Below are positions 17,277 to 25,738 of a stretch of 64,000 nt of DNA, one piece after another. A program made the position numbers and the translations under genes. Source of the stretch: Fluviicola chungangensis (GTDB taxonomy: Bacteria; Bacteroidota; Bacteroidia; Flavobacteriales_D; Crocinitomicaceae); NCBI RefSeq assembly GCF_007558725.1, contig NZ_VLPL01000003.1, positions 580,731-644,730 of the forward strand. Reading direction: 5' to 3'. The stretch's first letter is position 1. The number at the start of each line of letters is the position of its first letter. The notes under the pieces were generated by a model. That model worked only from the letters and a program-made list of their open reading frames with translations. It did no database searches and was not told the DNA's origin.

Positions 17277-19709
17277 CTATTGGAAGATCACATTCATTTC
17301 TACACGTCTGTTTTTCTGACGACCTTCAGGCGTTGCGTTTGTTGCAATTGGTTTGGTTTGACCATACCATTCAGCCTTCAATCGTGTTACATCCACACCT
17401 TTATCAGCTAAGTACTTCTTAACTGACTCAGCGCGATCCTTGGAAAGTTTCATGTTTTTCTTCGGATCACCTTTGCTATCCGTGTGACCAGCGATTTGTA
17501 ATTTCCACTCTGGTTTTTTGATTAACAATGCAGCCAGGTCATCCAATGATTTGAATGAAGTTGCAAGAATTACTGCTTTACCTGATGCGAATTCCAGGTT
17601 CTCAAATGCAGTATTCAGAATCTCTTGTTCTTCTTTCTCGATCTTAGGACAACCGCGATTTTCAATGACACCCGGTATGGTAGGACAATCGTCGTCTTTA
17701 TCGTACAATCCGTCTCCATCCGTATCCGGCCAAGGACAACCATTGTTTTCTTTTGAACCATATTCAGTAGGACACTTATCTACGTTGTCGAACAATCCGT
17801 CGTTATCCGTATCAGGGCATCCCTGGTTAGCCAACGGACCAGGAAGATCCGGACAAGCATCTTCAGAATCCTGGATTCCGTCACCATCACGATCAGGACA
17901 ACCGTTGAATGCCGGTAAACCTTTCACAGTAGGACAGCTGTCGTTTGGATCGATGATTCCATCTTCATCTGTGTCAGGACATCCTCTGAAAGCTGCTAAA
18001 CCTGCTAAATCAGGACAAGCGTCATCTTTATCCGGAATTTTGTCACCGTCACGGTCAGGACATCCCTGGAATTCCAGTAATCCAGGAGTTTCAGGACACA
18101 AATCTTCCACATCCTTAATTCCATCCCCATCCGTATCAGGACATCCTTTGAACGCCCAAACACCTGGAGTTTCGATACACTCATCTTTCTTGTCTGAAAC
18201 CTTATCGCCATCTCTGTCATCCGGTTTTGTATAAAGAATCGGTAAGCGAAGTCCAAGGAAGAATTCGGTTCCACGCACTTTTCCTCTTGCAAAAAGCGAG
18301 TTGAAATCAACTACTCCAACGGTAATTGGCCCGAGTCTTGAAGCGATACCTGCTTTCCAGCCGGAATAGTTGTTCACGGAGACAGGAACGTATAATCCAA
18401 ACCAGGCATAATCGAAACTTGGTGTAATCGCGAATTGGTTCGGAGTTTTTACACGTGAAGGGTTTTTCTTACCGATCATGTTGATGTTACCGGTAGCATT
18501 AATATAGAACCATTTCCAGATATGGTAATCCAATTGGATATTCAAAGCAGTCGGAGTGTTCATATAATAAGATGCTCCGGTTCCCTGGTTCGCGTTCCAG
18601 CCGGTATCGTTGGTAATTAAACTGTCAATGATCGAATCGAAAGAAGCGAACGATTTTGCTTTGTCAAAAATACGCAAGTCAAGCGTCGTGGTATTGACTG
18701 AGAAGTCACGGCTTTTACCACCTTTCGTAAATTTCATACCACCGATATCCAAAATGGAAACTCCGGCACGCAACTCGTATTTATTTTCATTCCGCATCCA
18801 AAGATCTGTTTCGCCATCCATTTCATACTTGTACTGTTTGTATTTCGGACGCCATTCGTAAACAACCCCCAAATCCAAGCCAAATCCAAGTTTCGATGCC
18901 GATTTAAAGAAGTCCTTCGCGTGAAAGTTCTTCAAATCATCGTCCAGATTATCCGAATAACCATATTTAAAGTTTCCTTTTAAGGAAGTTGCCGTATCCT
19001 TGTTCAGGAGTTCATAATCCAGCTCATCCGTATAGGCATATGCGGAAGCAACTCCCTGCAATAGTTTAACCCGGCCGCCGACTTTGAGAAAATGTTCTCC
19101 TTTATCCATCACCACCTGTCCGTAATTGATGCCATATTCGTTCCATGCCATCATGTTTGTAGTGACTAATTTGTCTTTTAGCTGCAAGTTCCACAATGTT
19201 GCGAAATCCAATCCTTCCTGTGCCAGTTTTGCCAGTTTCGGATCGATATCATCCACGTTGGTGATCATTCTGCTTTTAGCAGCGAAACCGATGGCGATTT
19301 TTGGATTAATGTGGAATGCAAAATTCAGGATATCAATTTGATAGTTCAAATAAACTCCTCTTGTTTTGACTCCTGTTTTGTTGTAGTCGTATAAATCAAA
19401 AATGGAACGATCGTACAAGGTACTGTCCGGCTTCATCCACATGGTATCTTTCTTGAAAGATTTCAACCACCATTTCGGCATGACATCTGTTTTAAAATAC
19501 TTGGCATTTTGCCAGGCCCCGACATTTGCGCTTGCCAGATTGATGTCGACAATGAATCTTCCGTCGACGAAGCTGGCAGGCTGCACGTCTAATCCCATAA
19601 CTCCGGCATAGTTACTACTGTGTACACCCAAATAATTTTGAGAAAATGCGGTCATAGTAGTAACGCATGAAAAAGCTAAGAAAGTTAATTTACATAACTG
19701 TTTCTTCAT
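17277..19709 (-). CDS. DUF5723 / TSP3 / OmpA outer-membrane protein
   Basis: 810 residues. After a signal peptide (ending near MTAFSQ), residues to about 490 fit DUF5723, a probable outer-membrane beta-barrel seen in Bacteroidota (NYLGVHSSNYAGVMGLDVQP). Residues about 493-690 contain seven thrombospondin type-3 calcium-binding repeats of the D-x-D-x-DG-x-x-D-x-x-D-x-C-P type. The C-terminal OmpA domain (about 690-810) has the peptidoglycan-binding pattern (IAGHTDSKGDPKKNMKLSKD, then GRQKNRRVEM). A barrel joined by a rigid linker to a peptidoglycan anchor is the likely arrangement. It starts 10 bases after the 722-residue gene, in one operon. Confidence 0.9.
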   Translation of the reverse strand: MKKQLCKLTFLAFSCVTTMTAFSQNYLGVHSSNYAGVMGLDVQPASFVDGRFIVDINLASANVGAWQNAKYFKTDVMPKWWLKSFKKDTMWMKPDSTLYDRSIFDLYDYNKTGVKTRGVYLNYQIDILNFAFHINPKIAIGFAAKSRMITNVDDIDPKLAKLAQEGLDFATLWNLQLKDKLVTTNMMAWNEYGINYGQVVMDKGEHFLKVGGRVKLLQGVASAYAYTDELDYELLNKDTATSLKGNFKYGYSDNLDDDLKNFHAKDFFKSASKLGFGLDLGVVYEWRPKYKQYKYEMDGETDLWMRNENKYELRAGVSILDIGGMKFTKGGKSRDFSVNTTTLDLRIFDKAKSFASFDSIIDSLITNDTGWNANQGTGASYYMNTPTALNIQLDYHIWKWFYINATGNINMIGKKNPSRVKTPNQFAITPSFDYAWFGLYVPVSVNNYSGWKAGIASRLGPITVGVVDFNSLFARGKVRGTEFFLGLRLPILYTKPDDRDGDKVSDKKDECIETPGVWAFKGCPDTDGDGIKDVEDLCPETPGLLEFQGCPDRDGDKIPDKDDACPDLAGLAAFRGCPDTDEDGIIDPNDSCPTVKGLPAFNGCPDRDGDGIQDSEDACPDLPGPLANQGCPDTDNDGLFDNVDKCPTEYGSKENNGCPWPDTDGDGLYDKDDDCPTIPGVIENRGCPKIEKEEQEILNTAFENLEFASGKAVILATSFKSLDDLAALLIKKPEWKLQIAGHTDSKGDPKKNMKLSKDRAESVKKYLADKGVDVTRLKAEWYGQTKPIATNATPEGRQKNRRVEMNVIFQ

Positions 19710-19719
19710 AAGTAGTCTT

Positions 19720-21888
19720 TTAATAGTTCAATGGATAACGAATTAAATAACCATTTGCCTGCGAAACTAACAAAATCGTCCCATCTGCTTGTCTTTGGAA
19801 AACAATTTTATTTGATCCTTCGTAGTTTTCTTTGTTTAATTCATTTCCACGTATTGTATAAATATAACAATTATTGGCAATTCCATCGATTATCCCAACA
19901 ACAGTTTTACCATTCGGTAATTTAATCAGGGAAGCGTCGTCAATGGTTGATATCGTGGAGTTAAACTGTCCGAGAATAGTCCCCGTTCCGTTAATGACAT
20001 AAATGGTATTCTGCTGATTCAGGAAGAAAAGTTGTTCGTCACCGAAATGCTGGGTGCTCAGGATTGAAGAAACATTTCCTACCAACATTGCCCGGGTACC
20101 GTTTTCAGTGAGGCGGACAAACTGTTTTTTGGCCAATCCGAGAAGGCTGATCGTTCCGTTTACTTTCACCAGGTGCCACTCACCCTCACTTAAATTTTGT
20201 GATTTGATGACACGTTTGCGCTTGATGGAAATACTCGACCAATTGGAATCCGTACAAATATGTGCAATTAAATCCCCTTTTTTTCCCTGGATAACTAATT
20301 GGGAATTTCGCTGCAGGTTCCCGTTCACCCCAACTTTATAACTGGGTTTTCCGTTGGTTCCAACGCACTGGATTTGCCCGTCAGCAATAAAGGAAATATA
20401 ATCCTTTCCGTTCCAGTAATATGAAAACAGGTTACTCGTAACTTCATTGCACGAAATGGGGAAACCTGCCAGGTTGTTACCGGACCTGTCAAAACCGTGG
20501 ATCCCTTTTTTGGTGCTCAGGAAAATTCCGTTACCGATTAAAACAGGATTTCCGGTAGGTTCCGAATCTAAATTCTTACTCCAAAGGATTTGCTTGTTCC
20601 CGACCAGATATAGGGTGTTGGATTGTGTAATTGCCAGTAGGTAGTTGGATCCCGGAATCGGGTTTAAACTGCGTAGGTTATCGTCCAGTCGCAAGGGGTT
20701 CAATTTGGGAAGTTCTTTCGAATCGGATTCTGAAGAAGAGGCTTGTCCGTTTAACAGTTGAACGGTCGTGTGATTTGTTCCCGTCAGGCGACTTAATGTG
20801 ACTTGTTGTTCCCGGTCAAAATGACGATACGATACTTTTTGCGGACTATCGTTGAACAGTTTGAATTTTAAGGTGGTGGATTGTTCCAGGGTTGCCCCGG
20901 CTTCATACGTGCCGATTATTCGATTGATGCTTTGTTGCGAATTGGAGATAAGCACGCAGTTATTGAAAATTTCCAGGTAGACTTTTTTATCGGCTTGAAG
21001 AAAAGGAAAAGAATATCCTTTCAGAGTGGCTTGTTTTTGCTTATCGGATAAATCCACATGATCCAATTCACTTAGAATGGCCAGCGGATCCTGTCCGGGT
21101 TTATAATCCGTAATCAAACAGCTGTCTTTTTGACTGACAATCAGTGCCAAACCGAAATCCATCCATTCGTTAAGAACAGACTTGACGGGGAATTTGGTAA
21201 GCAGGTAATTTTTTTCATAGAATGTATAAGAGTCGAAATCTGCTGGAATAAGTTCCTGGAATAACTCCTGGTCGTTGACCAAAGGCAGCGGATTGCTCCC
21301 GGTATGTGTAATGTATTTCACCTGGTGATTCGAAATGAAATAAGAGTCTTCGATTTCATATGTATTGTCTGTTGTTTTGTAAACCAATGACAAACTGCTT
21401 TTCCGGTCCAGGTATTTCCAGGAAGTAACGCTTTTTAATGCGGGTTCCCAATTTCCGTGATACAAAACAAGAAATTTTCCATGGAACTCCCCTTTCCAGT
21501 CATTGGATAGCGAGAGGTGTTTATGGGTTGAAATAGTCGAAGACAGGGAAAGCTGCTCTGCATAACTCTTTATAATTTCACTGGTCCATGGCTTGCTTCG
21601 TTCCAATAGCACCAAGTCCCGGTTCGTGGAAAAGTAGAAATGCTGAATTCGTTCCGGTTGGTTTAATAAAATAGAGTAGAAGGGGATTTTTTGAAGAGAC
21701 GAAACAATTGCGCTGTTGTAATCAATTTCCAGGGGGTTGTGTACCACGATAATGGTATCGTCTTCCTGAGAGAAGGTGTTTTCGGGAGTCGGTGGTGCAC
21801 TTGCTCCTTCAACAAGCGTGAAACCTACATAACTAATCCAGCCCAGCGAGCAGATTACCAGAAAAATAATGAGTGAACGATTGAGCAT
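19720..21888 (-). CDS. Membrane-anchored propeller-like protein, unknown
   Basis: 722 residues. The N-terminus has one hydrophobic segment (SLIIFLVICSLGWISYVGFTL), either a signal anchor or a signal peptide. The first half has DUF3352-like features (a long periplasmic domain with YLEIFNNCVLISNSQQSINR), but I would not claim that family firmly. From about residue 400 there are short repeated strands such as LYLVGNKQILWSKNL, GIHGFDRSGNNLAGFP and IYVINGTGTILGQF, which suggests a PQQ-like beta-propeller. It ends 10 bases before the DUF5723-OmpA gene, so the two are probably co-translated and may act together. Function unknown. Confidence 0.7.
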   Translation of the reverse strand: MLNRSLIIFLVICSLGWISYVGFTLVEGASAPPTPENTFSQEDDTIIVVHNPLEIDYNSAIVSSLQKIPFYSILLNQPERIQHFYFSTNRDLVLLERSKPWTSEIIKSYAEQLSLSSTISTHKHLSLSNDWKGEFHGKFLVLYHGNWEPALKSVTSWKYLDRKSSLSLVYKTTDNTYEIEDSYFISNHQVKYITHTGSNPLPLVNDQELFQELIPADFDSYTFYEKNYLLTKFPVKSVLNEWMDFGLALIVSQKDSCLITDYKPGQDPLAILSELDHVDLSDKQKQATLKGYSFPFLQADKKVYLEIFNNCVLISNSQQSINRIIGTYEAGATLEQSTTLKFKLFNDSPQKVSYRHFDREQQVTLSRLTGTNHTTVQLLNGQASSSESDSKELPKLNPLRLDDNLRSLNPIPGSNYLLAITQSNTLYLVGNKQILWSKNLDSEPTGNPVLIGNGIFLSTKKGIHGFDRSGNNLAGFPISCNEVTSNLFSYYWNGKDYISFIADGQIQCVGTNGKPSYKVGVNGNLQRNSQLVIQGKKGDLIAHICTDSNWSSISIKRKRVIKSQNLSEGEWHLVKVNGTISLLGLAKKQFVRLTENGTRAMLVGNVSSILSTQHFGDEQLFFLNQQNTIYVINGTGTILGQFNSTISTIDDASLIKLPNGKTVVGIIDGIANNCYIYTIRGNELNKENYEGSNKIVFQRQADGTILLVSQANGYLIRYPLNY

Positions 21889-21969
21889 AATTTCTGACTA
21901 TTCATCAAAAATAATGCTTCATTCGGCGCGTTTTGCATCTTTCTTGTGAAGTAGTTAACAGCAAAGTGT

Positions 21970-22578
21970 TTACTCCAGGAACAGGGATAATTGTCCTTTT
22001 CCGAGTAGGTTAAAACCCAGGCGGTGATGTGCACAGGCTCCGTGCAGTTCAATTGCTTCCCGATGAACTTTGGTTGGATATCCTTTGTTTACATTCCAAT
22101 GGTAGTGAGGAAAGTCTTCATGAAGTCGTTCCATGTATTCGTCCCGGTATGTTTTTGCAAGTATAGAGGCTGCTGCAATGTTCTTGTATTTCCCGTCTCC
22201 TTTTATGATAGCCACAGAAGGAATTTCATTTGAAAGTAAGGTCTTGTTTCCATCGATAAGCAGAAGTTCAGGTCTCACTTTCAGGTCCATAGCAGCGCGA
22301 TGCATACCGGTCAGAGAAGCTTTTAAAATGTTTAATTCGGCAATTTCATCCGGTTGTAAAAACTGTACGGAGAATGCAAGTGCCTCTTTTTCAATAATCG
22401 GGCGTAATAAATTCCTGCTTTTTTCGGAAATTTGTTTAGAATCGTTCAAGAGATGGTGCGAAAACCCTTTTGGAAGTATCACGGAAGCACAAACCACAGG
22501 GCCGGCCAAACAGCCTCTCCCGGCTTCATCGCAACCTGCTTCCAGCTTCGTTTCATCAAAATGGTCTAATAATTGCAT
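21970..22578 (-). CDS. rnhB: Ribonuclease HII
   Basis: 202 residues, typical length. RNase HII removes RNA from RNA/DNA hybrids and misincorporated ribonucleotides from the genome. The N-terminal motif [15 protein letters not shown] carries the catalytic Asp17 and Glu18, LLIDGN holds the third acidic residue, and [15 protein letters not shown] supplies the fourth. The start [15 protein letters not shown] fits bacterial family members. It is followed on the same strand, after 81 bases, by the 722-residue gene. The protein acts in the cytosol. Confidence 0.96.
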   Translation of the reverse strand: MQLLDHFDETKLEAGCDEAGRGCLAGPVVCASVILPKGFSHHLLNDSKQISEKSRNLLRPIIEKEALAFSVQFLQPDEIAELNILKASLTGMHRAAMDLKVRPELLLIDGNKTLLSNEIPSVAIIKGDGKYKNIAAASILAKTYRDEYMERLHEDFPHYHWNVNKGYPTKVHREAIELHGACAHHRLGFNLLGKGQLSLFLE

Positions 22579-22667
22579 ACGACAAATGTTATCAAAATAA
22601 TTGTATATTTATCACAAAACAACCTTTAGGTTTTTTATTACGTCTACTTATAAACTGTTATAGAATT

Positions 22668-23027
22668 ATGAAAAAGTTAATAATGATGTTCGTTTTGTCT
22701 TTGGCAAGTTCTTTTGCCTTTAGTCAAAATTCCGCTTCAATTAGTGAATCTCAATTGAAAACAGGAAAATCAAACGGAGTATATGAATTTTCAGTTCCTG
22801 AATCCATTACCGCTGAAAAAGTGGATGCTGTAAAAGGCTATTACAAAGACTATTTCACAGTTGCTTTTAATGAATCGACTGATGTTCTGAAGGTAACTTT
22901 GTTGAAGAATGAAGATTCGAATCTGAACGTGGTGAACCGTCTATTGGTAGCTTTGGATTTGCGCACCATTTCTGTCGGAGGGGAGAATATGACTTTCCAG
23001 GATATGAAAGACCGGTATTTGAAATAA
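22668..23027 (+). CDS. Small secreted protein
   Basis: 119 residues from the ATG at 22668. An open frame extends 66 codons upstream but overlaps rnhB antisense, and the internal ATG precedes an obvious signal peptide (MKKLIMMFVLSLASSFAFSQ). The mature part reads as strand (GVYEFSVP), helix (ITAEKVDAVKGYYKD), strand (TVAFNES), strand (VLKVTLLK), helix (NLNVVNRLLVALDL), strand (TISVGG). This ferredoxin-like order resembles the two 117-residue proteins at 6039 and 13486, although sequence identity is low. There are no cysteines in the mature part. It is divergent from rnhB and is followed by a terminator. Function unknown. Confidence 0.75.
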   Translation: MKKLIMMFVLSLASSFAFSQNSASISESQLKTGKSNGVYEFSVPESITAEKVDAVKGYYKDYFTVAFNESTDVLKVTLLKNEDSNLNVVNRLLVALDLRTISVGGENMTFQDMKDRYLK

Positions 23028-23092
23028 GAGTGAGCATTGATAGAAAGCAACACGTTAACACGGTTTTAAAAGATATATCAATTCATAAATTG

Positions 23093-23125
23093 AATCCCGA
23101 TTTGCATGGCAGGTCGGGATTTTTT
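23093..23125 (+). terminator. Terminator after the small secreted protein
   Basis: Stem AATCCCGA (23093-23100) and TCGGGATT (23114-23121), with a T-run through 23125. It lies 66 bases after the stop at 23027. Confidence 0.75.
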
Positions 23126-23183
23126 GATTGTATAAAAGCTGCTTTCCATCACATGAGGTGATAACCGGCTGTTCCGGATAAAC

Positions 23184-23213
23184 AAACGCCCCGACGTATG
23201 CCGGGGCGTTTTT
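23184..23213. terminator. Terminator for the type-A T9SS gene
   Basis: Perfect 10-bp stem AAACGCCCCG (23184-23193) and CGGGGCGTTT (23202-23211). T-rich sequence follows on both strands, so it may work in both directions. It lies 21 bases beyond the end of the minus-strand gene at 23234. Confidence 0.75.
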
Positions 23214-23233
23214 ATGCTCGCTACCTCCGGTTG

Positions 23234-25600
23234 TTATTTGACTAACTGAACTTTGAAAATTTGTTCACCAGTCGTTACAATCAGCAGGTAATGACCTTTT
23301 GCCAATTGACTTGTTTCAACGGTTCCGATGTTGTTATTTATCTTGCTCTCCAAAATCAGTCGCCCTGAATTATCAATTAATTGGATGTGTCCGATGGATT
23401 GCTTTGTCGATTTTATCTGTATGAAATCGGTCATCGGATTCGGATAAACCATTACACCGAATTGTGCCAGTTCGTTGATTCCAAGAGAAGAGAAATCGAT
23501 GATAACAGAATCGGTTATTTCGCAGCCATTTGCATCTGTAATAGTCACAAAGTATGTACCCGGAAGTGTATTCGTTATTGAATTCAATGTGCTGCCGTTA
23601 CTCCAAAGATAAGTATATGGAGCTGTTCCGCCTGCAGGAGAAACGGTTGCGCTTCCATCCGGACAGGTACTGCATGTACTGCTTGCAGATGAGGCATTTG
23701 CCATTATTGGAGTTGGGTCTGTTAAACTGCCTGAAATAGTTGTGGTGCAACTGTTTGCGTCTGTAACTGTTGCAGTGTAAGTCCCCGCAGGAGCCGATAA
23801 CACGGTTGAATCCCCCGGAATATTCCAGCTAACGGTATAAGGTGCCTGGCCATTTTGAATAGCAATTTCTATTTCTCCCGAATCACCGATACACAATGGA
23901 TTTGTTGAAGACAAGATTGTGGCATCCGGAACCGAGGTTGTAGTAATCTCCACCGAATCAATGAATGAACAATCCGTATTTGAAATCGTATAGGTATAAA
24001 AGCCTGCATTTAAACCTGTAATAACTGTATTGGTAGAGGAATCTTCCCATTCTACGGAATATCCGGGATCTAAAGTTACAGTCGCATCACCATTCGGAAG
24101 CCCACAGGTTGAGTTTGTTGAATCGGATAAGACTCCTCCGATTTCACCGAAACACACATCAAATTGAGGCCTGATATAAAATGCTTTTCCAAAGCTTGGC
24201 CCGAAAGTTTCCACGGGTACAAAGTTCGGCCCGTTCCCTGCCCATTGAACAAAGACAGTATTGTTTTGAAAGACGGCAGATGTTTGCGCAAGAGCCAATG
24301 TGGAGTCAAATTCAATCTGAATAAATCCGTATTTACCGGGAGCAAGTGTCAGCGGTCCTCCGTGTATTGGAAGGGTGTACATTCGTGCACTGTCATCAAT
24401 GTAAAGCAAGGTGTCAGTGGATGCGAAAATCGTTGTAGGAACTCCGCTGGCATTCGTATTGAAAATAGCAGTAGCCAATTGTTTACCGGCATATCCCCGG
24501 TTGAAATAAACGTTTACACCGGATACTGAAGTGGTGTTTTCAATATTAAAAACCTGGCCGAGGTAACCAACGTATCCTGCGCCAATCCCTAGTTGACCTA
24601 CAATAACTCCGTTATCGCGCGCCATTTCCGGGTCAGCAACGGTGAGAGACTGAGCAGAAAGAACGGTGTCGTTTAAGTTGGCCACATCTGCTTCAGTTGC
24701 AATTGGAAAATATTTGAAACTGTAAGTCCCATTGGTTGTAGGAAAATAGTTTTCTGTAAATGTGGCAGAAGCACCCGGTGCGAGCGTTGGAATTGTGCTG
24801 CTTGTGAGGGTTGTTAATAGTACGCCATCCTTGATGACCTGGCATCCCAAAGCGACATTTGAACAAGCAAGCTGGCCATAATTCGCAATAACCCCTTCCA
24901 GTTTAAAGTTCTGAGAAGTTGTTAACTGATCAGCAGGAGCTTTTGTGTAAGGATTTTCTGTTGTTGCAGTGACTGAAAGGTCATAGTTACTAACGACACG
25001 TAATTCGATGTCATCAATTACCAGAATGAATTTATCATTCGAATTGTTTCTGAAACCGATGTAAACCGTTTGGCCGGTATATGCATTTAACGGAACGGAA
25101 TGACTGGTCCATGATGAACTTTCGGATGCCGTAGAGAAAATAACCGTTGAGGCACTCACTTGATTTCCAAGAACTCCAGTTCCTCCTCCCGGAGTATTCG
25201 GAGCGGTCATGATTCTTACTTCGTAGCCGTCAGGATAGGTTGCATCATAAGCTTTTGCATTCCAAAAAAGGAGGGTGTTTGCCTGTATTGTTAATGCAGG
25301 TGTCCACATAAAGTCATCAGCAGCTCCAACCGGAGAATAAAAGGAGGTGCTGAATGCTACAGAATCGGCAACATTCGATCCGAAGTCTTCTCTTCGTTCC
25401 CAAGCTTCGTTTATATATGCTACCTGGGCATCAGGTGTTCTGTTGTCAACGTTTCTCAGTAAAAAACCGGGGGCAAAGGTGTAAGTACCTGCACCACCCG
25501 CAGTTGAGCCTGGAATTCCGTCGAAATCTTCCAGGTAATAGGTTTGTGAAAACCCGATGAAGCTCAAAAGTGAAGCAATGAATAGGATGTGTTTTTTCAT
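23234..25600 (-). CDS. Type-A T9SS secreted protein, choice-of-anchor J
   Basis: 788 residues from the ATG at 25600, which begins the signal peptide MKKHILFIASLLSFIGFSQ. An 11-codon extension to 25633 would bury the signal peptide and is rejected. Residues about 22-200 resemble the choice-of-anchor J or cleaved-adhesin domain (YLEDFDGIPG, then TLLFWNAKAYDATYPDGYEVRI and GQTVYIGFRNNSNDKFILVIDD). Several beta-sandwich and PKD-like or SprB-like segments follow (APYTVSWNIPG, YFVTITDANGCEITDSV). The last ~75 residues form a type-A sorting domain (VYPNPMTDFIQIKS, then GRLILES and GHYLLIVTTGEQIFKVQLVK). A surface or extracellular location is expected. Ligand unknown. Confidence 0.88.
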   Translation of the reverse strand: MKKHILFIASLLSFIGFSQTYYLEDFDGIPGSTAGGAGTYTFAPGFLLRNVDNRTPDAQVAYINEAWERREDFGSNVADSVAFSTSFYSPVGAADDFMWTPALTIQANTLLFWNAKAYDATYPDGYEVRIMTAPNTPGGGTGVLGNQVSASTVIFSTASESSSWTSHSVPLNAYTGQTVYIGFRNNSNDKFILVIDDIELRVVSNYDLSVTATTENPYTKAPADQLTTSQNFKLEGVIANYGQLACSNVALGCQVIKDGVLLTTLTSSTIPTLAPGASATFTENYFPTTNGTYSFKYFPIATEADVANLNDTVLSAQSLTVADPEMARDNGVIVGQLGIGAGYVGYLGQVFNIENTTSVSGVNVYFNRGYAGKQLATAIFNTNASGVPTTIFASTDTLLYIDDSARMYTLPIHGGPLTLAPGKYGFIQIEFDSTLALAQTSAVFQNNTVFVQWAGNGPNFVPVETFGPSFGKAFYIRPQFDVCFGEIGGVLSDSTNSTCGLPNGDATVTLDPGYSVEWEDSSTNTVITGLNAGFYTYTISNTDCSFIDSVEITTTSVPDATILSSTNPLCIGDSGEIEIAIQNGQAPYTVSWNIPGDSTVLSAPAGTYTATVTDANSCTTTISGSLTDPTPIMANASSASSTCSTCPDGSATVSPAGGTAPYTYLWSNGSTLNSITNTLPGTYFVTITDANGCEITDSVIIDFSSLGINELAQFGVMVYPNPMTDFIQIKSTKQSIGHIQLIDNSGRLILESKINNNIGTVETSQLAKGHYLLIVTTGEQIFKVQLVK

Positions 25601-25676
25601 AATAATTAAGTAATAGTGTACGAAGGTATTCATTATTAGCCATTAGAAAAAATCAAGTGACCTGATCAGATCAAAA

Positions 25677-25706
25677 AAAGCCATTCGTTATTTAACGAAT
25701 GGCTTT
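25677..25706. terminator. Bidirectional terminator
   Basis: Perfect 14-bp stem AAAGCCATTCGTTA (25677-25690) and TAACGAATGGCTTT (25693-25706) with A-runs before and T-runs after. It ends the acyl-CoA dehydrogenase transcript on the minus strand. Confidence 0.85.
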
Positions 25707-25738
25707 TATTTCATGCAGTGCCAGTTGGAAATAAGGAA

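Noticed and set aside
17518..18234. 238-codon plus-strand frame opposite the TSP3 repeats
   Set aside because: It is a shadow of the repeated DxDxDG codons of the OmpA-family gene, with no start context.
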